Counted from the stretch's first letter, positions 9,202-19,856 are shown. The stretch is DNA of 64,000 nucleotides from UBA6902 sp964393845 (GCA_964393845.1 CAYMUX010000001.1:36090-100089), one strand, 5' to 3'. The notes: a model not told the origin generated them from the sequence alone. Numbers and translations are program-made.

Positions 9202-11358
9202 ATGGGAATAAAGACCGGTTCCAGTTCAAGTTATTATAAGGATATCATTAAGTCGGTTGTAATTTGGACTTTGTGTATCTCCCTTTTTGAATCTTTTAAA
9301 ATTACAATCAGCACTTCGGTGCGTTATATAGCGCCGTGGGATGTGTTTGTGATTTCTGTTGCCCTTTTCTTCACTTATTTGGTTATATGGGCGGCAGTCA
9401 TGTTTCCGGCAGCTTTTTTGCTGAAGTCGTTTTTACAAAAAAGAGATATGTCTGAAGGAAGTCTGACGACTATTTATTGCTCCGTAGCGCTGTTTTTGTA
9501 TGAATTATTCTGGATTGTATATAAGTCCGCTTATGAAGGATTAACAAACACTTCCTACGGGGTGTTTTTTCCGTTGGCTCAATTAGTCCTTGCCGGTGTT
9601 ATCGCATACGCTGTATTTCAACTTGCAGAGTTTCTCAGGAATAAGGGGCATCTGAAGCAGTTAGGGCTTAAATTATTCAGTTTATGGTTGACTGTCTTAG
9701 CTTACATGATGTTGAACATTTATTTGAAGTCATCCTTTGAACAGGGATTTAACTCGCTGTATTCTGTTTCACTCTTTGTATTATTTCTGGTGGTTTATAA
9801 AATATTGGTTGCCTTATTCAGAAAAGTCAGACTGAAATCTACCATGTCTGTTTTACTCCTGATTGTCACAAGAATAAAACTTTTTATAATCATCTCAGTT
9901 TCAGCAGCGCTTCTGTTTGGTTTTGCCTATTACGGCATGGCAAAAAAGACCGACATATCCTCAAGTCCTAATATCTTATTTATTTCAATCGATACCTTAA
10001 GGGCCGACCATCTCTCCTGTTACAGTGAAATCAAGGGGAAGACTTCACCTAACATTGACAGGATTGCTCAGAGCGGATATATATTTTCTAATGCGTATTC
10101 ACCAACTACATGGACCCTTCCCGGACATGCTTCAATGATGACGGGTTTATTTCCTTCTTCCCATAAAGCGGACAGGAGCCTTCACCAGACATTAAGCCGT
10201 CCTGTAGATCCACTGTCTCCCTCTGTACTGACTCTTGCAGAAATCTTAAGAGAGAAAGGGTATCTGACGGCCGGTATTATCAGCAACCCTTTCGTTTCCC
10301 GTTCATTCGGCATGGACCAGGGTTTCGAGTTTTATGATGATCAGGTGGATCTCTTCGAAGACGTGCGGTATTTATCATTGAAAGATGAATCAATGCTCTT
10401 TAAGCTTATCGAGATACTGAAGATAATTGATACAAACGATTATGATGGGGAGAGAAGAGTTGTGGAGGTAAATGAAAAGGCCTTCAGATGGCTTAACGAT
10501 AACAAGGACAAGAAAGAACCCTTTTTTCTGTTTCTACACTACAATGAACCTCACTATAAATATGAACCGCCGTCTCCATATAACAAAAACAGCGGCGGAC
10601 GGGAGTTGCCTTATTTTGATGACATAGCGAGATTGAATAAAGGAGAATTTACTCTTAGTTCTTCAAGTCTAAAGGATATGCTGGATCTTTACGATGGAGA
10701 GATAACCTATCTGGACCATTACCTGGGATTGCTTTTTAATAAGCTTGATGATTGGCAGCTTCTAGAAAATACGGTTTTGATAATCACATCAGATCATGGA
10801 GAGAGTTTTAACGAGCATGAAGTATGGCAGCATGGAAACAGTTTATATGAAGAGCAGATTCGCGTACCATTAATTATCCTCTATCCCAAATTAAAACCTG
10901 ACGGCGTTATTAATAAAGATATTGTGCAAACTGTTGATTTGATGCCGACCGTTCTGGATCTTCTGAACATCCCTGTCCCTGGAAATGTTCAGGGAAGAAG
11001 TCTTGTTCCCCTTCTAAAAGGAGAGACGGAACGCAACTTCAATCTCGCCTTTGCGGAAATTCGTCCGGACATTAACTGGAAGGCCCAAAACCCGAAATAT
11101 GGAATTGGCATGAGAGCAGTGATTTATAAAGAGTGGAAGTATATTCAATCTGATGACGGAAAAGAAGAACTTTATAATTTAAGTGATGACCATAACGAAA
11201 ATATTAATTTGATTCACAAAGAAAAAGAAAAAGCGGATGAAATTCGTAAAATATTAAACTCATGGTCAAGTGCCGTCACTCTTAATAATGGTGAAAAGCA
11301 GGAGAAAATAGACAGCGGCAGGCTGGAACAATTACGCTCGCTCGGGTATCTGAAGTAG
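9202..11358 (+). CDS. Membrane-anchored sulfatase-fold protein (Thr-type)
   Basis: 718-aa alkaline phosphatase superfamily protein. The first ~245 residues contain about six hydrophobic segments, followed by a periplasmic sulfatase-like domain with metal Asp264 (SIDTLRADH), EPHYKYEPP near 450 and DHGE near 531. The nucleophile site reads TLPGHASMMTG with Thr305 where sulfatases have Cys or Ser, and His instead of Arg, so it cannot carry formylglycine by the known rule. The C-terminus is LRSLGYLK. The start is firm: AGGAGG at 9191-9196 precedes the ATG. The TM-plus-catalytic-domain architecture recalls LtaS and EptA phosphotransferases, which use Thr. Phospho-group transfer to the glycan is therefore a reasonable alternative to desulfation. 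Confidence 0.87.
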   Translation: MGIKTGSSSSYYKDIIKSVVIWTLCISLFESFKITISTSVRYIAPWDVFVISVALFFTYLVIWAAVMFPAAFLLKSFLQKRDMSEGSLTTIYCSVALFLYELFWIVYKSAYEGLTNTSYGVFFPLAQLVLAGVIAYAVFQLAEFLRNKGHLKQLGLKLFSLWLTVLAYMMLNIYLKSSFEQGFNSLYSVSLFVLFLVVYKILVALFRKVRLKSTMSVLLLIVTRIKLFIIISVSAALLFGFAYYGMAKKTDISSSPNILFISIDTLRADHLSCYSEIKGKTSPNIDRIAQSGYIFSNAYSPTTWTLPGHASMMTGLFPSSHKADRSLHQTLSRPVDPLSPSVLTLAEILREKGYLTAGIISNPFVSRSFGMDQGFEFYDDQVDLFEDVRYLSLKDESMLFKLIEILKIIDTNDYDGERRVVEVNEKAFRWLNDNKDKKEPFFLFLHYNEPHYKYEPPSPYNKNSGGRELPYFDDIARLNKGEFTLSSSSLKDMLDLYDGEITYLDHYLGLLFNKLDDWQLLENTVLIITSDHGESFNEHEVWQHGNSLYEEQIRVPLIILYPKLKPDGVINKDIVQTVDLMPTVLDLLNIPVPGNVQGRSLVPLLKGETERNFNLAFAEIRPDINWKAQNPKYGIGMRAVIYKEWKYIQSDDGKEELYNLSDDHNENINLIHKEKEKADEIRKILNSWSSAVTLNNGEKQEKIDSGRLEQLRSLGYLK

Positions 11359-11414
11359 GAATTAATACAAAGTCCTTTATTATTCATTATCATATCAACA
11401 ACGGTTTAATAGCA

Positions 11415-13505
11415 TTGATTAATACAAGCAACGTAAATGAGAAAAGATATATAAGAGATATAGTCTTATTATTTTTTATTACCTTTACCATTTATTATTA
11501 TGCCCTGATCAGTTTTTTTGTGGCTGAAGACCTGGTATGGATTTCACTTTTTAATCAAGTTGGTCTTAAGGATTTTTTTAAACTATATACACCGTTATCA
11601 AAGATCCCGGAGCAAGGCCCGGAGGCATTTATCAGGATTGTGACTATTGGTTTATGGGCATTTGATTTCAATGTCTGGGGGCAAAATCCTTTTGGTTATC
11701 ATTTGACTAATGTCAGTCTTCATTTTATAAATTCAGCTCTGCTTTATTTTATCGTTTATAAAAGCTCTGGGAACAGGTCTCTCGGCTTGTCCTCAGCTGT
11801 TCTTTTTTCAATTTTTCCCGGCAATGTCGAAGCAGTTGCGTGGATATGTGGAAGATTTGATGTTTTCAGCATATTTTTCTACCTATCTTCTCTTCTTCTC
11901 TTCATCATGTTTATTAGAGAAAAGAAAAGAATATTCTATTTTGTTTCTCTAACTGCAGCTTGCTTAGCTATATTGAGTAAAGAAATTGCTTATACTATTC
12001 CCTTCTCTATAATTTTATGGGATAGTTTTTTTGGGAGAGAATTCCGTAATGAAAAGATTCGTCAGCGGCTGTACTGGTATCTTCCATATTTCATGATGAT
12101 GATTATCGCCCTTATCTGGCGCCTCTTTATTTTTAACGATGTGGGAGGTTATGGGGATGCAACAGGGAAATCGCTTCAGTTAACGAGTTACTTTAATAGA
12201 TGGATTCTTGAGGGTCTGCTTATTAATTTCCCTTTAAGACTTATAGCGCCTTTTAATTATCAGGCAAATCAGACATATTGGTGGTATTTAGTAATAATTT
12301 TTTTAGCGTTCTTCGGTATTTTAATATTCTCAGCTTTCTTAAAAAAGAACATTCCAAAGGGACTTATATTTTCTATATTGTTTATCTTTGTATCTATTTC
12401 TCCGGTATATAATATGTTGAATGGCGTAAGCCGTAATCTTCAGAGTTCCCGATTTCTATATCTGCCCTCTGCAGGATTTTGCATGGCTGTCAGTTACTTA
12501 ATATTTCATGCTTTTAATGATACCCGTCTGCAAAAGAAACTAAAAACTGCCTCATTTGTTTTTTTAATCGTAATTTATTCAATCACTGCTTTTCAGAACA
12601 TAAAAATCTGGCATGAGTCATCTGATCTAGTCAGAGAAGTAACGGTCCAGGTCAAGAAACTCCATCCTTCCGTATCCGGGGATGCGCAGTTATTTTATCT
12701 TTTGCCATATGACATAAAAGGCTGGGTAATACCATTTAGCCCTGGTACCAGGGAGGTTACTTCATATGCTTACAACTATTGGAAACCTAAAGGCTCATAT
12801 GAAAATCTAAAAGAGAATGGTAATTTTAGCGCGTATTCTAAAGCATTCATAGATCAATATGTCAGGAACTATCCATTTGCCTCAACCATGTTATTAAACT
12901 ATAACAATAAGACGAGAAATGAAACAATGAACAGGAAAATCCACGTTTCCAAGCTGTTAAAACATATAAATCCTGACTCAAAAAATTATTTTTTATTATG
13001 GGATAAAGAAGAGCGCAGGCTTATAGACATTAGCGAAGAGTTTATGAATAACTTTACATCAAGGACACCCGTGCAGATTGATCATTATTCGATTCTGGAT
13101 ATGAATAATTTTGTCTACTGGAATATAGAATCTTTAAATGTAGAGAATGATAAAAATAATTTAAAAATAATGTCAAACGGCAAAGGTATAAAACTGTCAC
13201 GGTCCTTTCAAAATATTAATCCTCTGGATTTTGAGGAGATTGAAATAAAGGCCGGCGGCCATAGTAATGGAAGAAAGCTTACAGCAATATTATCGTGGAA
13301 TCAAACCAGGCCTGACAATTTATATGATAAGAAAGAATATCAGTTTGAGATTGTTATGGACAATGAATTGAGAAGTTATCGGTTTAATTTAATAGATAAT
13401 CTGGATTGGGCATTTGAAACAAATATCAGGGATATTGTTCTATCAACGAGCGATTTCGATGGGAATTTGAGTATAGAGTGGATCAGGTTTAATAATAATA
13501 TATGA
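11415..13505 (+). CDS. GT-C membrane glycosyltransferase, TMTC-like, with C-terminal beta domain
   Basis: 696-aa protein with about ten to eleven hydrophobic helices in the first 400 residues. An acidic pair (AEDLVW) in the first outer loop, then HLTNVSLHFINS and VEAVAWICGRFD, match the pattern of TMTC/O-mannosyl GT-C proteins. The last ~100 residues look like a beta-sandwich of the carbohydrate-binding type (LDFEEIEIKAGG, later WIRFNN), expected to be periplasmic. The start is uncertain: TTG at 11415 has no clear ribosome site and there is no in-frame ATG nearby. The TGA stop overlaps the next gene's ATG, so it is coupled to a sulfatase-fold gene, and the two may act on the same glycan. Base composition is visibly AT-rich. 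Confidence 0.75.
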   Translation: MINTSNVNEKRYIRDIVLLFFITFTIYYYALISFFVAEDLVWISLFNQVGLKDFFKLYTPLSKIPEQGPEAFIRIVTIGLWAFDFNVWGQNPFGYHLTNVSLHFINSALLYFIVYKSSGNRSLGLSSAVLFSIFPGNVEAVAWICGRFDVFSIFFYLSSLLLFIMFIREKKRIFYFVSLTAACLAILSKEIAYTIPFSIILWDSFFGREFRNEKIRQRLYWYLPYFMMMIIALIWRLFIFNDVGGYGDATGKSLQLTSYFNRWILEGLLINFPLRLIAPFNYQANQTYWWYLVIIFLAFFGILIFSAFLKKNIPKGLIFSILFIFVSISPVYNMLNGVSRNLQSSRFLYLPSAGFCMAVSYLIFHAFNDTRLQKKLKTASFVFLIVIYSITAFQNIKIWHESSDLVREVTVQVKKLHPSVSGDAQLFYLLPYDIKGWVIPFSPGTREVTSYAYNYWKPKGSYENLKENGNFSAYSKAFIDQYVRNYPFASTMLLNYNNKTRNETMNRKIHVSKLLKHINPDSKNYFLLWDKEERRLIDISEEFMNNFTSRTPVQIDHYSILDMNNFVYWNIESLNVENDKNNLKIMSNGKGIKLSRSFQNINPLDFEEIEIKAGGHSNGRKLTAILSWNQTRPDNLYDKKEYQFEIVMDNELRSYRFNLIDNLDWAFETNIRDIVLSTSDFDGNLSIEWIRFNNNI

Positions 13506-15391
13506 TGACACTAGATATAGAAAAAGAAAAATCAGGAAAAGATATTATTACAGCCATTACTATTGGTTTGATACTGGGCGTTTGTTTAGGAATCCTGGGT
13601 AGCTTTATCTCAATTTATTCTAACCGTTATTTTGAACAGGAAATGTATAAATTGATGCTGGATACAGTAGTATTTAATATTAATCTCAGTAGCGGATTTA
13701 CTGTTTTTGTGTTCATGATGGCTGTTATTATTAAAATTTATTTTAAGAAAGATTTTCTCCAAAGAAGCGCTGTTACTTTTATAATTTTGAACCTGATATT
13801 CTTTCTCATTTTACATTATATAAAATCGGCGGAATTTCCCGACTTCATAGGAAACAGCAGCAATTTAGCTTATATGCTTATGGTTCCAATTCTTTCTTTG
13901 ATAACTCTGTTAATTATATTGCTGATTCCCAGACTGATAGAGTATTTGGAGAATAAGAATATTCCATCCATACGCTTCTCTCGCGTAAGGTGTATCGTAG
14001 TAGCAGCAACGTCTATTATATTAATAAACAGTTTTTATTATTTTATTCATTATAAGCAGAGGGAACAGTGGCCGAATATTATTTTTATAAATATTGATAC
14101 ATTGAGGGCGGATCATTTAAGCGCATATGGATATTTCAGGGAAACAAGCCCGAATATAGATAGTTTTTCCACTCAGGGTGTATTATTTGAAAATACGGTA
14201 GTCGAAGCCCCTTTTACGATGGTTTCGGTTGCTTCACTATTTACTTCCCAATATCCATATACGCACGGTGTCAGAGATCATCCGGACGTCAGAAATCATA
14301 CATTAAATAAACAGAGTCTGACACTTGCCGAAGTACTGAATAATGCAGGATATGTTACTGCGGGTATTACAGCCAACTCTCTTATTTCTCCCCAAAAGGG
14401 GTACGACCAGGGCTTTAATGTATATAAATATGCGGATATTGCCTCGGATGTCAATAATAAAAGTATTAAATGGTTAAATAAGAACTTTCAAAAAAAGTTC
14501 TTCCTCTATATCCACTATATTGATCCTCACCTTGCATATGCTCCTCCCAATGAACATATTCAAACTTTTGATAAGGATTATGAAGGTGAGTTTAAATACA
14601 GCTTCCAAAGACCGATCAAGGATAAAATATTCGTTAGCGATCTGTCGGAAAGAGACTTTAATCATGCTATAGCCCTCTATGATGAGGAAATAAAATACAC
14701 GGATTCTCAGATCGGGATTTTGCTTGTCAAGATAAAAGAATTGGGAATTTTCGATAATTCAATTATTATTATCACTGCAGACCACGGAGAGAGCCTTGGG
14801 GAACATGGTGTTTATTTTGCGCATGATTTTTATTTATATGACCCAATGGTAAGAGTCCCTTTAATTATCAAATTTCCGAATAACCAATATAAAAATAAAA
14901 AAATTAATGATGTAGTTCGAGTGATAGATATTATGCCCTCAATTTTGGATATTGCTCATATATCCAGTGCAAATATATATCAAGGGGTAAGTTTAGTGCC
15001 GACGATCAGTGAGGGGAAAAAAATGAATTTCTACGCTTATGCGGAATCATGCTCTTATAGACCTAATTATGGATTTACTATTCCTATGGAGCAGCAGCGC
15101 TTTTACCTGCCCGGTATAAAGGGGAAAACAAGAATGGTGAGAAACGGAAAATGGAAACTAATCTATATCCCCGGGCGTACAGGAAGATTATTTGAACTTT
15201 ATAATATTGAAGAGGACCCACATGAATTAAACAATATTTTAGATAATCACCCGGAAACCTTTCAGCAGTTAAAGCAGAATCTATTTGAATTTCTTGAAAA
15301 GGACACGCTGGAGTACGAAGATTACATTAACCCTAAAAAAATTGATCGGGGCACATTGGATGTTCTTAAGTCATTGGGTTACATAAAATAA
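13502..15391 (+). CDS. Membrane-anchored sulfatase-fold protein (Thr-type)
   Basis: 629 aa. Four to five hydrophobic segments lie before residue 185. The catalytic domain has metal Asp199 (NIDTLRADH), DPHLAYAPP near 340 and DHGE near 427. The nucleophile site is the most divergent of the set: Thr239-M-V-S-V, with no Pro, and TS instead of TG at the end of the motif. The C-terminus is LKSLGYIK. The ATG overlaps the stop of the TMTC-like gene by four bases. Sequence order and domain layout match the three genes that follow, so this is the first of four tandem paralogues. The catalytic state is uncertain because the Pro/Arg positions are lost, but the metal ligands appear intact. Confidence 0.86.
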   Translation: MMTLDIEKEKSGKDIITAITIGLILGVCLGILGSFISIYSNRYFEQEMYKLMLDTVVFNINLSSGFTVFVFMMAVIIKIYFKKDFLQRSAVTFIILNLIFFLILHYIKSAEFPDFIGNSSNLAYMLMVPILSLITLLIILLIPRLIEYLENKNIPSIRFSRVRCIVVAATSIILINSFYYFIHYKQREQWPNIIFINIDTLRADHLSAYGYFRETSPNIDSFSTQGVLFENTVVEAPFTMVSVASLFTSQYPYTHGVRDHPDVRNHTLNKQSLTLAEVLNNAGYVTAGITANSLISPQKGYDQGFNVYKYADIASDVNNKSIKWLNKNFQKKFFLYIHYIDPHLAYAPPNEHIQTFDKDYEGEFKYSFQRPIKDKIFVSDLSERDFNHAIALYDEEIKYTDSQIGILLVKIKELGIFDNSIIIITADHGESLGEHGVYFAHDFYLYDPMVRVPLIIKFPNNQYKNKKINDVVRVIDIMPSILDIAHISSANIYQGVSLVPTISEGKKMNFYAYAESCSYRPNYGFTIPMEQQRFYLPGIKGKTRMVRNGKWKLIYIPGRTGRLFELYNIEEDPHELNNILDNHPETFQQLKQNLFEFLEKDTLEYEDYINPKKIDRGTLDVLKSLGYIK

Positions 15392-15520
15392 TATATGGAT
15401 TAATATCATGCCCCTGATAAACAAAGACACATTATTCTCCATCTCATAATTGCATATGTCCCACTGTTTGAAATAAGAGAGGCTGAAGATACCTGCTTAA
15501 TTCGGTAATATCGAGTCAAT

Positions 15521-17638
15521 ATGAAACATATAAGCCATAGATTGCTGTGCGGATTGGTATTGGGAGTTATATATTATTTGGCTGAAGTAATATGGAATTT
15601 ATCATTCGACAGACTTAATGTTGATGTTGTTCCGCTGATGACTGCCTTATTGATATATGCTGCCGGCTTCGGCCTTTTGGGTTTAATCGGAACCACAGGA
15701 CTTGAATTGGTTTTCGGTTTAAAGGAGAAGATTGATAATTTCAGAGCCATTCAATGCGCGTGGATAACCACTGCTATCGCAAATGCTTTTTTCGGAGGTA
15801 GTTACCTGATATTCAAGGTCTTCTTCTTTTCCTCCGGAATAAATAAAATCATTATCATTACAGTACTGAGCTGTCTCACGGCGGTTTCATGTTACTTGCT
15901 TTACTATCTGATTAATAAATTTTTTATTAAAAAAGCAGACTATTTTAAGACAGTTCATTATTCCACTCTTCTTTCGGCCAATATTTTTATGCTGATGGCC
16001 ATTAAAGTGAATCTTGAATTAAGGACCCCTCCCTGGTCTTCCGGTAATCTGTTCCGGGATTTTATTATATTACTTGTGAGTTCGGCTATAGGCGGGGTAT
16101 GTTTTTTAATCTTAAGAAGTTTCGCAAAGGGGATGCCAAAACTACGGTTAAGCTTAATAATAATCATAATGGTATCTGCTGGAATTGTTATATATTCTCT
16201 TTATGGTAAAGTTACAAATAATAAATCTATTGGCAGACAGGCTGATAAAATCTTGTCTAAGAATGTCAGTCCAGTCACTCCTGTTATCTTGATTACTTTA
16301 GATACATTGCGTGCTGACCACCTGGGTGTTTACGGATATGGGAGAGAAACGAGCCCGAATATTGACAGGTTTGCCAAGGACGGGGTGCTTTGGGAAAATG
16401 CAATCGTTCAAGTTCCTCTGACGCGACCTTCTCATTTCTCCATACTATCCGGGAGATATCCTTCATCTCATGGTTTGCTTGATAACTTCAGTGCGACACC
16501 TGAAAATGTACCATTATTGTCTAATATTTTGGGAGTAAACGGCTATGAGACGGCAGCATTTGTCAGCGCCGCTGTTTTAAATTCGAGCTTTAATACAAAG
16601 CTTGGGTTCCAGGTGTATTCCGACCGGATTGAAAATGTTGTTTTCGATAACAGCTTTTTGCTGGTTTTCAGTTTAAGAAAGATAGAGGTCATTAGCCGGA
16701 TAAAGGCCGAGAACAGCGCCAGTGAGACTAATAAAAAGGTTTTTACATGGTTAAAAGAAAATGAGAAAGGTCCCTTTTTCATGTGGGTGCATTACTTTGA
16801 TCCTCACACTCCTTATAGTCCTGATCCATCTTTCAGAAAAATGTTCACTGATAGCGATTATGACATACAGAAATATTATAGCTACGAGTGGGAGAAGGAG
16901 AATTACGACAGCGTGCAGAAAAAAGTGCATATTGACGAAAAAATTACTCACTATGCTGTTGCTCTGTATGATGCAGAAATTAGAACTTTAGATAATGAAT
17001 TGGGCAGTTTGTTTAATCAATTAAAGGAGTTGAAACTGTATGAAAGAAGCTTGATTATATTAACCGCAGATCATGGAGAGAGTTTTGATCACGGATATTA
17101 TTTTGATCATGGGGACCGACTCTATGAGGGGCTGATCCGGGTACCTCTAATCATAAAGTTCCCCAAAGAAAAATGGCAGGGTAAGACAATAGAGACACAG
17201 GTTAAGTCCATTGATATTGCCCCGACGATTATAGAATATCTATCTTTAAAACATTCTGAAAAAATGGATGGTAAAAGTATGATCTCACAGGCCTCAAATA
17301 ATGATAATAATTTACCGGTGGAGACGAGTTACGCCTATTCTCAAACCCCTTATCAGGGATTTTTCTATTACAAGGCAAAAGAACTGCAATCTATCAGGAG
17401 CAACAAATGGAAGTACATTTATGATGTCAGGACAGGGGCGCCGGAACTTTACGATATTAATTCTGACCCCGGTGAACAAAATAATTTTGCTTCTTCCCGG
17501 CCGGATATCCTGAAGGAATTCAATTCAGAGTTGTTAAACTTTACTAATAGTATTAATAAAGATAACGGCAGATCGAAAACTATAGAGATAGATAGTACAA
17601 CAAAGGACCAGTTGAAAAGCCTCGGTTATATTAAATGA
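15521..17638 (+). CDS. Membrane-anchored sulfatase-fold protein (Thr-type)
   Basis: 705 aa with about six hydrophobic segments in the first 230 residues and a periplasmic alkaline-phosphatase-fold domain. Visible residues are metal Asp261 (TLDTLRADH), Thr301 at the nucleophile position in LTRPSHFSILSG, DPHTPYSPD near 430, DHGE near 517 and His in FDHG. Thr-x-Pro-x-His replaces Cys/Ser-x-Pro-x-Arg. It ends in LKSLGYIK. A 129-base gap precedes it, in which I see no convincing promoter or terminator, and the ATG has only a weak GAG upstream. Probably a paralogue specialised for another position or residue of the same polymer (inference). Confidence 0.86.
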   Translation: MKHISHRLLCGLVLGVIYYLAEVIWNLSFDRLNVDVVPLMTALLIYAAGFGLLGLIGTTGLELVFGLKEKIDNFRAIQCAWITTAIANAFFGGSYLIFKVFFFSSGINKIIIITVLSCLTAVSCYLLYYLINKFFIKKADYFKTVHYSTLLSANIFMLMAIKVNLELRTPPWSSGNLFRDFIILLVSSAIGGVCFLILRSFAKGMPKLRLSLIIIIMVSAGIVIYSLYGKVTNNKSIGRQADKILSKNVSPVTPVILITLDTLRADHLGVYGYGRETSPNIDRFAKDGVLWENAIVQVPLTRPSHFSILSGRYPSSHGLLDNFSATPENVPLLSNILGVNGYETAAFVSAAVLNSSFNTKLGFQVYSDRIENVVFDNSFLLVFSLRKIEVISRIKAENSASETNKKVFTWLKENEKGPFFMWVHYFDPHTPYSPDPSFRKMFTDSDYDIQKYYSYEWEKENYDSVQKKVHIDEKITHYAVALYDAEIRTLDNELGSLFNQLKELKLYERSLIILTADHGESFDHGYYFDHGDRLYEGLIRVPLIIKFPKEKWQGKTIETQVKSIDIAPTIIEYLSLKHSEKMDGKSMISQASNNDNNLPVETSYAYSQTPYQGFFYYKAKELQSIRSNKWKYIYDVRTGAPELYDINSDPGEQNNFASSRPDILKEFNSELLNFTNSINKDNGRSKTIEIDSTTKDQLKSLGYIK

Positions 17639-17643
17639 CATCA

Positions 17644-17673
17644 TACGATCAGCAGTTTTTCTTTATGATCGTA
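17644..17673. repeat. Short inverted repeat between tandem sulfatase-fold genes
   Basis: TACGATCA at 17644-17651 is repeated as its exact reverse complement TGATCGTA at 17666-17673, with a 14-base loop containing a run of T. No U-tract follows, so a standard intrinsic terminator is unlikely. It could be an RNA processing hairpin, a weak operator or chance. Confidence 0.3.
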
Positions 17674-17693
17674 AATCGAAAGCAGTGAAATAG

Positions 17694-19856
17694 ATGAAAT
17701 TAGAGAAATTGAGCTTCAGAAAAAATTTGTACTCCGGTGCAATACATGGTGCAGTCGCCTGGATAATTTACGGGATAGTGGAATGTTTATTTTCGACTAT
17801 CTTGCCATGGCTGACCAAACCTCATTATGACTATATTCCAATGCACTGGGGTTTTGCGTTTTTATTGTTATTCGTGATTTATCCCCTTATCGGTTCAATC
17901 CTGGGAGGATTATTGGCATTAGTTTTATCTAAAGCAGGGGGGAAGGTCAATTTTCTTCGGGAAAATCACATTGAAGGTTTATATCAGTCGGCGGCGGTAT
18001 TAACGGTCGTTTTGGTATTTTCCGTAAACCTTATCATTCAATTACCCTTAGATGACCTTTCTGTGCTGCTTGCTTTGTTAATGGCCGTCATATTTACAGT
18101 CGCGATTATAATGAGCTTACTCTCGAATAATAATTTCAAGAAGCTTCGATTCCTAACGAATCCCTGGGTCACGAGTTTATCACTGATCGGATTGCTCTGG
18201 GTAAGCAAGGAATTATTGAGAGACCATTCTGTTACCTTCAAAGCTGTTGTAGTCCCGGTTTATCTATTTATATGCTTTTTTGTTTCATCTTTAATTCAGA
18301 AAAAGATTAATGCGAAAGGATTTAGAGAATCTTCAGACAAAAAGCCTGCAATATCAATCAGCTATTTTGCCTTCCTCATGGCTGCTTCATTAATACTTAT
18401 TTGTACAAGTTTAATTATGATCCAGAGCCCTATCAGGACAAAGTGGAGTGTTAAATCGTCCCATAAAGATCGAGAACGTCCTAACGTAATATTGATATCC
18501 ATGGATACAGTACGTGCAGACCATCTCTCTTTATACGGATACGAAAGGGACACGACTCCGAATCTCAAAAAGTTTGCGGAAGAGGCTACCTTATATACCC
18601 ATGCAGTATCTTCAGGGGACATGACCTTAACTTCTCATGCGTCTATTTTTACTGGTATGTATGCAAGACAGCATGGAGCACATCGTGAGCCGCCTGATTA
18701 TGTGGCTGGCCGGCCGTTAGATGAAAAGTTTCATACACTGGCGGAAAAACTGTCTGAAAACGGCTATCTTACAATAGGAGTTGTATCAAATTACTCTTAT
18801 CTTGGAAAGGGTTTTTATCTTGATCAGGGATTCAACTATTACGATTATCGGACACAGGTTCCGTTTATTGGAAGAGCACATCAATATTATCTCAGACAAA
18901 ATATTCGTGAAGCCGCGAAATATTATGCCCCTCCTTCCCTGTATGAGGAAACGCGCTCTGCGGAAGACATAAATAATGAAGTTTTCAAGCTCGTTGATAA
19001 AGTAAAAAAAGAGAATGCTCCGTTCTTCCTTTTTGTCAATTACATGGACGCACACTGGCCATATATCCCCCCTCCTCCGTTCGATTCTTTGTACCCGGGC
19101 AAGAAAGGGGTTTTTACTTTATCCCATTATCTGCGACTTAAAAAACAAGTTATGAATTTTGAGCGCAATATTACAGAGGAAGAACAGCGCCATCTGATAT
19201 CGCAATATGACGGTGGTATTGCTTACATCGACTTTCAAATCAGAGAATTATGTCAGCGACTGAAAGAAGCAGGTTTATATCAGAACTCTATCATAATTAT
19301 TACGTCAGACCATGGTGAGGCTTTTGGGGACAGGAATTTGATGGAACACGGGGTGTCCGTATATCAGGACCTTGTTTATGTGCCCCTGATTATCAAATAT
19401 CCGTACCAGAAAAATAACAAAGTAATTGATGAACCTGTCAGTGTTACCGATATTATGCCGACTGTCCTGGAAGTCCTTGGATACAAAATACCTGAAGACG
19501 TCCAGGGAAATAGTTTGTTGAGTAATTCACGCGAAAGGTCATTAAGTGTTGTGAGCGAATCATTTTTTAAAGAAAAAGGGATCAGGTATAACTCAAGATT
19601 TGACCGTATTGAACGTGCAATATATTCCGGCTCTCTTAAATATATCAGTTCCACAACAGGAAAAAGGGAGCTTTACGATCTTCTTAAGGACCCTAAAGAG
19701 AGGGAAAACATATACAATTCTGATAGCAGCATATCTAAGGATTTTGAGAACAGACTTAACCAATGGCTTGAAATGAATGTTTATAAAGCCGGATCAACCA
19801 CGGAATTAAAACAAGAAGTTATTGATCGCCTTAAGACATTGGGTTATATCCAGTGA
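17694..19856 (+). CDS. Membrane-anchored sulfatase-fold protein (Thr-type)
   Basis: 720 aa. Six to seven hydrophobic segments occupy the first ~245 residues. Catalytic residues visible: metal Asp271 (SMDTVRADH), Thr311 in TLTSHASIFTG at the nucleophile position, the MDAHWPYIPP loop near 450, and DHGEAFGD near 539 followed by a short insertion before MEHG. The Pro of the sulfatase signature is Thr and the Arg is His. The C-terminus LKTLGYIQ carries the shared tail. The start ATG has no good ribosome site, and a small inverted repeat lies just upstream. Third of the four tandem paralogues. Sulfate or phosphate specificity cannot be decided from sequence. Confidence 0.86.
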   Translation: MKLEKLSFRKNLYSGAIHGAVAWIIYGIVECLFSTILPWLTKPHYDYIPMHWGFAFLLLFVIYPLIGSILGGLLALVLSKAGGKVNFLRENHIEGLYQSAAVLTVVLVFSVNLIIQLPLDDLSVLLALLMAVIFTVAIIMSLLSNNNFKKLRFLTNPWVTSLSLIGLLWVSKELLRDHSVTFKAVVVPVYLFICFFVSSLIQKKINAKGFRESSDKKPAISISYFAFLMAASLILICTSLIMIQSPIRTKWSVKSSHKDRERPNVILISMDTVRADHLSLYGYERDTTPNLKKFAEEATLYTHAVSSGDMTLTSHASIFTGMYARQHGAHREPPDYVAGRPLDEKFHTLAEKLSENGYLTIGVVSNYSYLGKGFYLDQGFNYYDYRTQVPFIGRAHQYYLRQNIREAAKYYAPPSLYEETRSAEDINNEVFKLVDKVKKENAPFFLFVNYMDAHWPYIPPPPFDSLYPGKKGVFTLSHYLRLKKQVMNFERNITEEEQRHLISQYDGGIAYIDFQIRELCQRLKEAGLYQNSIIIITSDHGEAFGDRNLMEHGVSVYQDLVYVPLIIKYPYQKNNKVIDEPVSVTDIMPTVLEVLGYKIPEDVQGNSLLSNSRERSLSVVSESFFKEKGIRYNSRFDRIERAIYSGSLKYISSTTGKRELYDLLKDPKERENIYNSDSSISKDFENRLNQWLEMNVYKAGSTTELKQEVIDRLKTLGYIQ

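Noticed and set aside
9202..11358. Calling the sulfatase-fold proteins arylsulfatases
   Set aside because: The formylglycine consensus is missing in every copy, so a definite sulfatase name is not supported.
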